A stretch of DNA of 24,336 nt from Pseudomonadota bacterium (GTDB lineage: Bacteria > Pseudomonadota > Alphaproteobacteria > Micavibrionales > UBA2020): contig JAEXMB010000066.1 of NCBI GenBank assembly GCA_023444705.1, positions 1 to 24,336 on the forward strand. The letters run 5' to 3'. The notes beneath the pieces were generated by a model. The model did not search any database and was not told the DNA's origin. It worked only from the letters and a program-made list of their open reading frames with translations. The position numbers and the translations under genes are program-made. Shown here in pieces: positions 7,963 to 15,648 of this stretch. Positions within the stretch are counted from its first letter, which is position 1, and every line of letters starts with the position of its first letter.

Positions 7963-8676
7963 ATGACGACGCAAGGCACGGCACGGCCAAAAGCCGGCAC
8001 ACCGCCAGAAACGACCGCCGCCGATCAGGCCGACGCTGCCGCCGCTATGCCGGCGGGTCCGCTGGTGACGGTGGTCACGCGCAATGAATTCTACCGCGAC
8101 GGTTTTCGCAACCTGATCCGTATCGTCATCCTGCAGGCCATCGTCATCATCGGCCTGATTTTTGCGCTGACCGTATATATGACGACGTCCAAGCCTGCCG
8201 ACCGTTATTTCGCCACCACGGCGGATGGCCGCATCATGCAGCTGGTCAGCCTTGACCGCCCCAACATGAATACCTCGGCCCTGATGTCGTGGGCGACGCA
8301 GGCCGTGTCGGAAACCATGACCTTTGGCTATCACGACTATCAGCGCCGTCTGCAACAATCCTCGCGCCACTTCACGCGCCGCGGCTGGGAAAGCTTTGCC
8401 AGCGCGTTGCAGCGCGCCAAAATCATCGAATCCATCCAGGCCAACAGCCAGGTGGTCACGGCCGAGCCGCGCAGCGCGCCCACGCTTGAAAACCAGGGTG
8501 TTATCAACGGCAAGTACCGCTGGCTGTTGCGCCTGCCGATCCGCGTCACCTATAAATCCGGCGCGACGCAATCGCGCGTGGATAACCTGACCGTCGCACT
8601 GGTGGTCGAGCGCGTGCCGTCGCTGGAAAATCCGGCCGGTGTGGGCATTGAATCATGGGTTGCGACCGTTGATTAA
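7963..8676 (+). CDS. DotI/IcmL-family type IVB secretion inner-membrane protein, copy 1 (237 aa)
   Basis: DotI (IcmL) is a single-pass inner-membrane protein with a periplasmic domain that pairs with its shorter paralogue DotJ (IcmM) in the Dot/Icm complex. This protein has a disordered Ala/Pro N-terminus, one membrane helix (about residues 53-73) preceded by FYRDGFRN, and a periplasmic domain of about 160 aa with DRYFATTADG, MTFGYHDY and a final VGIESWVATVD. An upstream ATG (7768) with a plausible Shine-Dalgarno would add 65 residues including a second hydrophobic segment. The 7963 start is preferred because AAGGA is 10 nt upstream, the length then fits the family (212 aa in Legionella), and a candidate promoter lies between the two starts. 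Its position corresponds to dotJ/icmM. Confidence 0.82.
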   Translation: MTTQGTARPKAGTPPETTAADQADAAAAMPAGPLVTVVTRNEFYRDGFRNLIRIVILQAIVIIGLIFALTVYMTTSKPADRYFATTADGRIMQLVSLDRPNMNTSALMSWATQAVSETMTFGYHDYQRRLQQSSRHFTRRGWESFASALQRAKIIESIQANSQVVTAEPRSAPTLENQGVINGKYRWLLRLPIRVTYKSGATQSRVDNLTVALVVERVPSLENPAGVGIESWVATVD

Positions 8677-8683
8677 GGCACGC

Positions 8684-9361
8684 ATGCCAAAACCATCGCT
8701 GCCCGCAGCGCCGCTGGCGGCCGATGCCGCCGCTGCCGAGGCGCTGTCGCGCCGCGTCGGGGTTGATCCCGCGCGCAGCGAATCCTACCGCGCGGGTTAT
8801 GCGCGGCTGATGAAGCTGGCCTATCTGCTGACCTTTGTGATCTTCGGCCTGATCGGCCTGCTGGTTTTCGCCTTCATCACCCATGTGCCTGAAGACAGCT
8901 ATTTCGCGCAAACGTCCGAAGGTGCGCGCATGCAGATGCTAGGCCTTGAGCGCCCCTATATCACGCAACAGGCATTGTTCGACTGGGCGGCGGATGCGGC
9001 ATCACAGGTGATGACCTTTGGTTTCAATGATTATGACCAGAAACTGACCAACGCGCAGACGCGCTTTACCGCCGACGGCTGGGTCTCGTTTGCGCAAGTT
9101 CTAAGTAACTCTTTGTTTTTCAAGAACGTTGTCAGTGAAAAGCAGCTGGTGACGGCGGTGCCCGCAGGGACGCCGTTGCTGATGTTCGAGGGCCTGTCGG
9201 CGGGCCGGTTCAACTGGATCGTGGAAATTCCGTTGATGGTGACCGTGCGTTCGGGTTCGCTCTCGCGCTCGATCAAGCAAACGGTGCGTCTGGTCATCCT
9301 GCCGGTGCCGACAGAGGTCAATCCGATGGGAATTGCCATAGACCGCTGGATTTCGTTTTGA
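8684..9361 (+). CDS. icmL: DotI/IcmL-family type IVB secretion inner-membrane protein, copy 2 (225 aa)
   Basis: This is a full-length paralogue of the preceding gene, matching it across the whole periplasmic domain (SYFAQTSEG, MTFGFNDYD, GWVSFA, and a C-terminal NPMGIAIDRWIS). A membrane helix spans about residues 44-66, preceded by SYRAGYARLMK. The start at 8684 has AAGG 5 nt upstream (8675-8678) and follows the upstream stop by 7 bp, so the two are coupled. The start at 8639 would overlap the upstream gene and lacks support. Legionella has a full-length DotI beside a truncated DotJ; here both are full length. Position directly before dotH marks this copy as the likelier dotI/icmL orthologue. 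Confidence 0.85.
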   Translation: MPKPSLPAAPLAADAAAAEALSRRVGVDPARSESYRAGYARLMKLAYLLTFVIFGLIGLLVFAFITHVPEDSYFAQTSEGARMQMLGLERPYITQQALFDWAADAASQVMTFGFNDYDQKLTNAQTRFTADGWVSFAQVLSNSLFFKNVVSEKQLVTAVPAGTPLLMFEGLSAGRFNWIVEIPLMVTVRSGSLSRSIKQTVRLVILPVPTEVNPMGIAIDRWISF

Positions 9362-9536
9362 AAATCAATGTATCGGCGCATCTTGACCCTATGCGTGCGC
9401 CGTGAATTTGGGCTAAAGTAAAAGGCAGGGGTTTTTACGTGCGGGCATGCGGATGGCAACATCCGCCAGGCCTGCCGGGCGTCGGGGGACGCCGAACAAG
9501 ACGTCACAGCGACGTATGGGGAATACCGGATACGCG

Positions 9537-10958
9537 ATGAAAAACAGCAGACACCATTCACACCCGCAGACGTCGCGCGCGCCCTATGGCGCATCGGTTG
9601 CGCTTGTTGCGCTGGCCGCAGGCTTTCTGTCGTGCGCAACGCCTGCGCTGGCGCAAGACACCGCACCCGCAGCACCCGCGCAACCGGCAGCTGTCGCAAC
9701 GCCTGCCGCCGAAAACGAATTCGATGCCATGCGCGCGGCGCAAAGTGTTGACCAGCAACCCGCAGCCGATCCGCTGGCCGCCTTGACCAGCCCGCCCGCC
9801 GAAGGCGAAGACACGCTGATCACCAACCAGCAACCCGCCGCACCGGAGCTGAGCCCCGTACAGGACGCCGCCACGGAGCAACCGCCCGAAATGCCGCAGG
9901 TGGCAGCAGAACAGCCTGTCGTTGAAACGCCCGCCGCCGATACCGCTGCAACGTCTGCGCCGGCAGAACAACCCGCTGCCAGTGCCGATCCGCTGGCGCC
10001 TTTCCGCGCGCAACAGTCCATCCGCGAAGCCGAACAGCGCGCTGCCAGCCGCCAGCAAAACAATACCAATCCGCTGGGTCCTGCCGCGCAACTGCCGCTT
10101 GGCAACGCGCGCGCCATGCAGTCTTCCGAAGAATTGCAGGCACAGCTTGAAGCCGACGCAATGGCGCAGCAAGAGCGCATGAAGCAGCAGATCTTTGACC
10201 AGTCGCTTGAAAGCCTGTTGCCGCTCACGCCCGAGCAAACCCGCAGCGTGCTTGACAGTTTCCGCGTCAGTCGCGAGGCCGCCGAAACGCCGATCACCGT
10301 GCCCAAGGCGCGCACGACGGTTGAAAACGTCTCGCTTGACCCAAGCCAGCCGCCGCTGAGCATCAAGACAGCACCGGGTTACGTCACCACGCTGACCATT
10401 CTTGATATGACGGGCGCGCCCTGGGCCATTCAGGATGTCAGCTGGGCGGGCAAGTTCGAAGTCACCACGCCCGAAGAAGGCGGCCACGTCATTCGCATCA
10501 CGCCGATGTCCGCGCATGGTGTGGGCAATATTTCCATCCGCCTGGTCGACCTGATCACGCCGATCACCTTTAGCATCGACACCGGGCTTGATGTCGTCGA
10601 CTACCGCTTTGACGCGCGTATTCCAAAAGCAGGTCCGCTGGCCAAGACGCCGCTGATCGCCAACGGCGGCCTGACCACTGTCGCGGGGACGGATGAAAAC
10701 CTGATGCGCGTGCTGGACGGTACTTCCGTCGGTGCCGCCACGCGTCTGACACTTGACGGTGTTGACGGCGCGACGACCGCTTACAGTATCAACGACACCA
10801 TGTATCTGCGCACGCCGCTGACGCTGCTGTCGCCCTCGTGGCAGAGCAGCGCGACGTCGGCGGACGGCATGAATGTCTATACGCTCAAGGCAACGCCGGT
10901 CATTTTGCTGTCCGACAAGGGACGCATGGTCAAGGCGCGCCTGAAGGCGCCGGAATAA
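9537..10958 (+). CDS. dotH: DotH/IcmK, type IVB outer-membrane core complex protein (473 aa)
   Basis: DotH forms the outer-membrane ring of the Dot/Icm channel with DotC, DotD, DotF and DotG. Residues 1-39 form a signal peptide (hydrophobic core 19-34, cleavage after ALA). A cysteine at 33 sits in FLSC, a poor lipobox. Residues 40-200 are Ala/Pro/Gln-rich and probably flexible. The conserved part starts near residue 240: a VPKART strand, then S-I-K-T-A-P-G-Y-V-T-T-L-T-I-L-D-x-T-G-A-P-W and NISIRLVDLITP, the pattern of the IcmK family. The start at 9537 is chosen because it gives a proper signal peptide; in-frame ATGs at 9447 and 9516 would add a polar leader. dotG follows after 12 bp. Confidence 0.88.
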   Translation: MKNSRHHSHPQTSRAPYGASVALVALAAGFLSCATPALAQDTAPAAPAQPAAVATPAAENEFDAMRAAQSVDQQPAADPLAALTSPPAEGEDTLITNQQPAAPELSPVQDAATEQPPEMPQVAAEQPVVETPAADTAATSAPAEQPAASADPLAPFRAQQSIREAEQRAASRQQNNTNPLGPAAQLPLGNARAMQSSEELQAQLEADAMAQQERMKQQIFDQSLESLLPLTPEQTRSVLDSFRVSREAAETPITVPKARTTVENVSLDPSQPPLSIKTAPGYVTTLTILDMTGAPWAIQDVSWAGKFEVTTPEEGGHVIRITPMSAHGVGNISIRLVDLITPITFSIDTGLDVVDYRFDARIPKAGPLAKTPLIANGGLTTVAGTDENLMRVLDGTSVGAATRLTLDGVDGATTAYSINDTMYLRTPLTLLSPSWQSSATSADGMNVYTLKATPVILLSDKGRMVKARLKAPE

Positions 10959-10970
10959 CGGGGAACGGCA

Positions 10971-12341
10971 ATGGCTGATTATGATGACAACGTCGATATC
11001 GACGTCGACAGCGAGATGCACGACGACGTCGATATGGTGGATGTGCCCTCGCGCGACGAGTTGAGCGCGCGCCCTTCCCTGCGCGAAGTCTGGGACAGCA
11101 ACCCGATCATGAAGATCGCCGCTGTCGTGCTGGGTGGCGTGGTGCTGGTGGGTGGTTATCTGACCGTCTTTGGTGGCAACGACACGGCCGACAACAAAGC
11201 GATCGTCATGGGAACGGATCTCAAGAACGTCAGCGCCGTGCCGGGAACGGAAAACGCCGACCCGGAATATGTACGCCAGCTGCAGGAAGCGAACAAAGCC
11301 GATGCCGAGCGCGCCATGCAGACGGGCGATAGCTCCGTCCCCGTGCCAATCGGCACCGCATCCAATTCCGCGCTGACCGTGCCACAAGCGCCCGAAGCCG
11401 CCCAGGCCGACCCGCTGACCGCATGGCGCAAGGAGGCGGAAAGCCGCCGCCTGGCGATGGAACAGCAAGTGATGGCCGACGAAGAACCCGAAGACACCGC
11501 GCCCGCGCCCGAAGTCGTGCCGATGGTGCAGCCCGTGCGCCCGCAGCCGCAGGCCGCGCGCACCGATCCCGAAGCACCCAAACGCCTTGCCGCGCAAATG
11601 CGCGTGATCATGGCGGCACAGGCACCCGCGAATTCACGCGTTGCGCCCGTGACCAACGTTCCTTCCGACTACACATTGATGAAGCAGCAACAGGAAGCGC
11701 AGCGCCAGCAGCAGAACATGCAGGCGGGCCTGCAACCCGTGGGCATGACCAATCCCACCACTGGCCGTCCGATGGGCGAAGTCGACAAGGTGATCGTTTC
11801 CGCCGGTTCGATCGTCTACGGCCAGCTGATGAACCAGCTCAACTCCGACCTGCCCGGCCCGGTGCTGGTCAGCCTGTTGTCGGGCCCCTTTGCAGGTGGC
11901 CGCGCCATCGGCCAGCTCGAGGTGCGTCAGGACTATATGATCCTGACTTTCAACAAGGTCGTCAAAGACGGTGTCGTCTATCAGGTGCAGGGTGTCGCGC
12001 TTGATGAAGAAACCACGCTGACCGGCCATCGCTCGGACATCGACCGTCACTATTTCTCGCGCGTGATCCTTCCCGCCGCCGCCGAGTTCATCAAAGGCTA
12101 TGCCAGTGCGGCTGCTGAAACCGCAACGTCGACGACTGTCGGCAGCGGTGGCGCTGTCACCCAGGATAAGCCCAAGCCTGACGCGCAAGAACAGGTCTAC
12201 GCCGGTGTCGAAGAAGCCGCCGACCAGGTGAGTGACATCCTCGACGAAGAATCCGACCGCCCTGTCACCGTCCACCTCAACAAGGGTACGACGCTTGGCA
12301 TTCTCTTCCTCAATTCCGTGACCACCTCCAACGCGAAATAA
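10971..12341 (+). CDS. dotG: DotG/IcmE, VirB10-like channel protein (456 aa)
   Basis: DotG spans both membranes and forms the central channel. Residues 1-45 are an acidic Asp-rich cytoplasmic tail, followed by an inner-membrane helix at about 47-67. Next comes a Pro/Ala/Gln-rich periplasmic linker, then a VirB10/TrbI-type domain from about residue 265 (SAGSIVYGQL, GPVLVSLLSGPFAGGRAIG and a YFSRVILP-containing end). A GGGGAA-type Shine-Dalgarno lies 6 nt upstream. Legionella DotG is about 1048 aa owing to a long repeat array that is wholly absent here, so this is the compact form, more like plasmid IncI TraO. Confidence 0.9.
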   Translation: MADYDDNVDIDVDSEMHDDVDMVDVPSRDELSARPSLREVWDSNPIMKIAAVVLGGVVLVGGYLTVFGGNDTADNKAIVMGTDLKNVSAVPGTENADPEYVRQLQEANKADAERAMQTGDSSVPVPIGTASNSALTVPQAPEAAQADPLTAWRKEAESRRLAMEQQVMADEEPEDTAPAPEVVPMVQPVRPQPQAARTDPEAPKRLAAQMRVIMAAQAPANSRVAPVTNVPSDYTLMKQQQEAQRQQQNMQAGLQPVGMTNPTTGRPMGEVDKVIVSAGSIVYGQLMNQLNSDLPGPVLVSLLSGPFAGGRAIGQLEVRQDYMILTFNKVVKDGVVYQVQGVALDEETTLTGHRSDIDRHYFSRVILPAAAEFIKGYASAAAETATSTTVGSGGAVTQDKPKPDAQEQVYAGVEEAADQVSDILDEESDRPVTVHLNKGTTLGILFLNSVTTSNAK

Positions 12342-12381
12342 CGCGCAGGTTTGTTTTTCCAGCCGTAAAAGGACCATGACC

Positions 12382-13836
12382 ATGCAAAACCACTCCGATG
12401 ACAAAGGTCTCAAGCTTGAACTTGATACGGCGACCGATATCGCCACCGACGATGCGGCGTTTGACGACGCTGTCGTCGACGAGGAGCTTGACGAAAGCAT
12501 GAGTGCCGCATTGCCGCAGGAGCGCACATCGTCGCGCGGCAAGGCCAAGCTGATGGCAGGCGTGGTGCTGGTGGCGCTGCTGGGTATCGGCGGCTATGTC
12601 GGCTACACGCAGATGGCGGGCAACAAGGCTCCCGCCCCGGCGGCGGCTATTCCGGGCGACGTCCCCGCAAGTGCTGCGGCAGATCCGCTGGCACCGCCCA
12701 TGCCGCCTGCTGATCCGATGGCCGATCCAATGATGGCGGGCCAGCCGCCGATGGACGGACAGATGCCCCCCGCCGATGCTGGTATGATTGCGCCGCCGAT
12801 GGATGGCGGCATGCCGATGGATCCTGCGATGGCCGGTATGGCGCCGCCGCCTGCACCGGGCATGCCCGAGGCCGTCATGGGTGATGGCGCAATGCCGCCA
12901 GCTGATCCGATGGCCGACCCGATGATGGCAGGCCAGCCGCCGAGGGATGGCGGCATGCCGATGGACGGACAGATGCCTCCCGCAGATCCGATGGCGGCTT
13001 TCGCGCCGCCCGCCGATGGCGCGCCGCAACCCATGCCCGAGCCGATTGCGCCTGCACCCGATCAGGCAGAACTGTCGCCTGTCGATGGCTCCGCCCCCGC
13101 GCCGCAAGGTGACGTCGCCGGTATTATTCCCCCGCCCGCAATGCCGCCTGCTGATCCGATGGATGCACCTGCACCTGTGGCAGCGCCTGTGGTTGAAAAC
13201 ACTGTTGCCGCACCCGCACCTGTTCCTGCGGTTGATCCTGCCGTGGCACAGGAAATGCGCAACAAGATCGACAGCCTTGAAAAGCGCATTGCCGATATGG
13301 ACCGCGAACTTGAAAAACTGCGCAAGCAGCAAAGCGAGACCAAGCCCGCGCCCGCCGCATCGGAAGTGACCGCAGCCGACCTTAAGGCGCTCGAGCGTCG
13401 CATCGATGCACTGGCGACCAAGGCTGTCAGCGCACCGCCAGCTCCGGCCCCTGTGAAACCTGCACCCGCACCTGTTGCCGTTGCGCCTGCACCGGCTGCT
13501 GCCCCTGCATCGGCACCACGCAATACCACGATGATGGCGCCAGCCACATCGACGGTGCGCACGGCTGTCGGCACCGCCACGGGTGAAACCACGGCGCCAG
13601 CGCCTGCCGCACCACGTCCGGCGGCCGCACCTGCACCGGTTGCTGGCAAGGCTGTCGCATGGCAATTGCGCTCCGCCCAACCCGGCCGTGCATGGCTGGC
13701 GCAGCAGGGCAGTCAGGAAATGCGCAGCGTGGGCGTGGGCGATGAAGTGCCCGGCCTTGGCCGCATTCTTTCCATCGCACAGGGCAGTGACGGCCGCTGG
13801 GTCGTGCGTGGCTCGATGGGCAGCGTGAACCAGTAA
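12382..13836 (+). CDS. dotF: DotF/IcmG, type IVB inner-membrane protein with Pro/Met/Asp repeats (484 aa)
   Basis: DotF is a bitopic inner-membrane protein that contacts DotG and DotH. An acidic N-terminus is followed by a membrane helix at about 57-77, a long Pro/Met/Asp/Ala repeat region (about 85-285), a coiled coil at about 287-320 (KIDSLEKRIADMDRELEKL), an Ala/Pro linker and a C-terminal domain from about 425 (AWQLRSAQPGRAW ... VGVGDEVPGLGRI ... WVVRG). That C-terminal domain resembles DotF/TraP-type and PilP-type periplasmic domains. Legionella IcmG is 269 aa; the extra length is low complexity. Start: AAAAGGA is only 2 nt from the ATG at 12376 but 8 nt from the ATG at 12382, so the latter is chosen. 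Confidence 0.82.
   Translation: MQNHSDDKGLKLELDTATDIATDDAAFDDAVVDEELDESMSAALPQERTSSRGKAKLMAGVVLVALLGIGGYVGYTQMAGNKAPAPAAAIPGDVPASAAADPLAPPMPPADPMADPMMAGQPPMDGQMPPADAGMIAPPMDGGMPMDPAMAGMAPPPAPGMPEAVMGDGAMPPADPMADPMMAGQPPRDGGMPMDGQMPPADPMAAFAPPADGAPQPMPEPIAPAPDQAELSPVDGSAPAPQGDVAGIIPPPAMPPADPMDAPAPVAAPVVENTVAAPAPVPAVDPAVAQEMRNKIDSLEKRIADMDRELEKLRKQQSETKPAPAASEVTAADLKALERRIDALATKAVSAPPAPAPVKPAPAPVAVAPAPAAAPASAPRNTTMMAPATSTVRTAVGTATGETTAPAPAAPRPAAAPAPVAGKAVAWQLRSAQPGRAWLAQQGSQEMRSVGVGDEVPGLGRILSIAQGSDGRWVVRGSMGSVNQ
12700..13170 (+). repeat. Imperfect coding repeats in dotF
   Basis: The segment ATGCCGCC(T/A)GCTGATCCGATG appears at 12700, 12892 and 13141. The first two copies are offset by exactly 192 bp (64 codons) and match over a longer stretch (DPMADPMMAGQPP); the third is 249 bp after the second. 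These are in-frame duplications encoding Pro/Met/Asp-rich units such as PPADPM and MDG(Q/G)MP. The unit looks prone to copy-number change. Confidence 0.7.
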
Positions 13837-13845
13837 TATAAGGAG

Positions 13846-13880
13846 CAGGGGTGGGGAGCAGGCTGTCTGTACCACCCCTG
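13846..13880 (+). terminator. Hairpin after dotF, possible terminator or attenuator
   Basis: A perfect 9-bp inverted repeat (CAGGGGTGG at 13846-13854, complement at 13872-13880, 17-nt loop) starts 10 nt after the dotF stop. It lacks a T run, so it may be a partial terminator or an RNA-stability hairpin at the end of the first dot/icm transcription unit. Confidence 0.4.
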
Positions 13881-14037
13881 ATTCTGTGCCCACACCGGAT
13901 TTTGCGTAAAGCACGCGCAATTTGGGCAAAATTTACCGCGAATTTTATATAAATTTTCGCAAAGGCTAAAAAAATCGCAAATCGTTATATATCAGTAACT
14001 TGCACATCTCGCGCGGCCTGTGAAGTGGCCCGGTTGT

Positions 14038-14067
14038 TTGCATATGTTAACACTTTCATGGTTTAAT
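14038..14067 (+). promoter_or_regulatory. Candidate promoter for dotE-dotP
   Basis: In the 275-bp dotF-dotE gap, 13918-14080 is markedly AT-rich against the GC-rich surroundings and holds no gene. TTGCAT (14038-14043) and TTTAAT (14062-14067) are 18 bp apart and lie 45 nt before the dotE start. The match to consensus is modest. Confidence 0.33.
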
Positions 14068-14111
14068 GAAGATATACAACGCGCCATTTCGTGGCCTCGC
14101 AAGGGGTCCGC

Positions 14112-15065
14112 ATGATGCAGAGGGGCATGATGCATAACAGTCGTTCTAAAGAGTTTTTCGTCCAGACCGCTGTGGTCGCCGCGCTGACGTTCTATGCGGG
14201 CGACGCGATGGCGCAGCAGAGCCTTGGCGGCGTCATGGACAACACGACGCGCTCGCTCGAAGACGTCCCTAATCTGCTGAGCATGCTGTCCTATATTTGC
14301 GGTCTGGTCATGGCGATGACCGGCGTATTCAAGTTACAAGCGCACGTTAACGGGGTGGACAAACCTGGCGCACCCCCGCCGTTGAGCGATTCCGTCAAGC
14401 GATTTATCGCTGGTGGCGCTTTCCTGACCGCGCCTTATATGTCGGAAGTCGTTTATAACTCCGCCTTTGGCAATGGCCAGCGCATCACCAGCTCAACCGC
14501 CATCAGCGGCAGTGCCAGCGGCAACGGTCTTGATGCGATGGTCGTGCGTGCCATGAGCGACATCAGCGGGCCTATCCAGAACCTGCTGGCGGCCTTCTGC
14601 TATATCTTCGCCATCGGCTTTTTGCTGATCGGCATCAGCCGCCTGACCAAGCGCGCTGAAGACGGCCCGCGCGGCCCCGCCGGCATGGGCACGATCATGA
14701 CTTTTATTACCGCCAGCGCCTTGTTCGCCTTTGGCGACATGATGGGGGCCTTTTCTTCCAGCCTGTTCGGCGATAATGAAATCGCGACCCGTGTCACCCT
14801 GGCCGATATCGCCGGCGTGACCGGTGACGACGCCGAAAAGATCCAGACGGTCATCCAGTCCGTCATGGCCTTTGTCATGATCGTCGGGTTTATCGCTTTT
14901 ATCCGCGGCTGGTTCGTTTTACGGGCCTTTGCCGACGGCAACCAGGGCGCCACGATGGCGCAGGGTCTGACATTCCTTTTCGGTGGGGCATTGGCCATCA
15001 ATCTCGGTGAATTGGTCAACGCTATACAGAAAACCGTCGGAGTTACGGGGTTCACCTTCAGCTAG
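14112..15065 (+). CDS. dotE: DotE/IcmC-like polytopic membrane protein with N-terminal DotP-like module (317 aa)
   Basis: DotE (IcmC) and DotP (IcmD) are small related inner-membrane proteins of the Dot/Icm system. The chosen ATG has AAGGGG 5 nt upstream; a GTG at 14091 is an alternative. An N-terminal signal-like helix (17-34) is followed by about six membrane helices near 54-74, 95-112, 157-176, 193-214, 249-268 and 284-304. Residues 48-113 closely resemble the following DotP protein (VPNLLSMLSYI, GVFKLQAHV, FLTAPYMSE). Residues 150-305 form the DotE-like part, ending in FIRGWFVLRA and GGALAINLGELV. At 317 aa it is much longer than Legionella IcmC (194 aa), which suggests fusion or internal duplication. 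Confidence 0.78.
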   Translation: MMQRGMMHNSRSKEFFVQTAVVAALTFYAGDAMAQQSLGGVMDNTTRSLEDVPNLLSMLSYICGLVMAMTGVFKLQAHVNGVDKPGAPPPLSDSVKRFIAGGAFLTAPYMSEVVYNSAFGNGQRITSSTAISGSASGNGLDAMVVRAMSDISGPIQNLLAAFCYIFAIGFLLIGISRLTKRAEDGPRGPAGMGTIMTFITASALFAFGDMMGAFSSSLFGDNEIATRVTLADIAGVTGDDAEKIQTVIQSVMAFVMIVGFIAFIRGWFVLRAFADGNQGATMAQGLTFLFGGALAINLGELVNAIQKTVGVTGFTFS

Positions 15066-15096
15066 AGAAATTTTCTGGCTGACGTCCCGTCCGGCG

Positions 15097-15113
15097 TGAT
15101 AACATGGTTATCA
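15097..15113. promoter_or_regulatory. 17-bp palindrome upstream of dotP
   Basis: TGATAAC-ATG-GTTATCA is a perfect 7-bp inverted repeat with a 3-nt centre, in the 94-bp gap between dotE and dotP. It could be a repressor operator or a small RNA hairpin. A partly similar sequence (TGATAAC-TTT-GGTATAG, 16402-16418) lies upstream of dotO. Confidence 0.35.
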
Positions 15114-15159
15114 AAGGTACTAAAAAATGTGCGCAAACAAACGTGAAGGAGAAGGTCAC

Positions 15160-15546
15160 ATGAAATATCTGCACACCAAACTCGCTGCTGCTCTTACCGC
15201 AGGCGTCCTCGCCAGCGCAGGCACCGCAAACGCTCAGTCCAGCGGCACCAACTTTACCGATGTGACTGGCAAGATCGTTGAATCGTCGTCGGAGCTTCCC
15301 AACCTGATCTCGACCGTTGCTTACATCGGCGGTATCGGTCTTGGCGTTGCCGGCGTGTTCAAGCTCAAGCAGCACGTTGACAACCCCGGCCAGACCCCGA
15401 TGAAAGACGGTCTGGTTCGTATGGGCGCGTCGGGCGGCCTGCTCACCCTGCCGTACCTGACCGAAGCGATGGCTGGTTCGGTCGGCGAAGAGAGCGATGG
15501 CATCGACCCCAGCAAAGTCCAGTTCAAGGCTGTCGAATTCAACTAA
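15160..15546 (+). CDS. dotP: DotP/IcmD-like membrane protein (128 aa)
   Basis: This is a small inner-membrane component of the Dot/Icm system (IcmD is 132 aa in Legionella). The start at 15160 has an excellent GAAGGAGAAGG upstream; the in-frame ATG at 15127 lacks one. A signal peptide (1-25, ANA-Q) precedes membrane helices at about 48-68 and 85-101. Residues 46-103 match the N-terminal half of the upstream DotE-like protein (LPNLISTVAYIGG, GVFKLKQHV, LLTLPYLTE). The C-terminal tail of about 25 residues is acidic and soluble. A strong terminator follows 19 nt after the stop. Confidence 0.83.
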   Translation: MKYLHTKLAAALTAGVLASAGTANAQSSGTNFTDVTGKIVESSSELPNLISTVAYIGGIGLGVAGVFKLKQHVDNPGQTPMKDGLVRMGASGGLLTLPYLTEAMAGSVGEESDGIDPSKVQFKAVEFN

Positions 15547-15565
15547 TCCGACAGGCTTGCTAAAA

Positions 15566-15605
15566 ATCCGGCGCCGGCTTTTTGGCTGGCGCCGGATCTT
15601 TTTTT
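15566..15605 (+). terminator. Strong rho-independent terminator between dotP and dotN
   Basis: A perfect 10-bp GC-rich stem (ATCCGGCGCC at 15566-15575 with 15588-15597) and a 12-nt loop are followed by seven T (15599-15605). It splits the syntenic dot/icm block, so dotN-dotO must be read from their own promoter or by read-through. Confidence 0.85.
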
Positions 15606-15648
15606 GGGCGTAAAATAAGACAGGGATGATCGACAAGGGGTTCCTGAT

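Noticed and set aside
9383..9419. TTGACC ... TAAAGT as a promoter before dotH
   Set aside because: The spacing is about 25 bp, too long for a sigma-70 promoter.
9558..11597. 679-aa open frame antisense to dotH and dotG
   Set aside because: His/Arg/Gly-rich composition typical of the reverse complement of GC-rich coding sequence; fully covered by two well-supported genes.
12700..13170. Possible CRISPR-like or tandem-repeat array
   Set aside because: Repeats are in-frame, irregularly spaced and imperfect; they are coding repeats of dotF.
12310..13929. 539-aa open frame antisense to dotF
   Set aside because: Extremely Arg/His/Cys-rich shadow of the Pro/Met repeats; no ribosome-binding site or family motif.
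14046..14066. TTAA pair resembling a CtrA box before dotE
   Set aside because: The half sites are 12 bp apart instead of 7.
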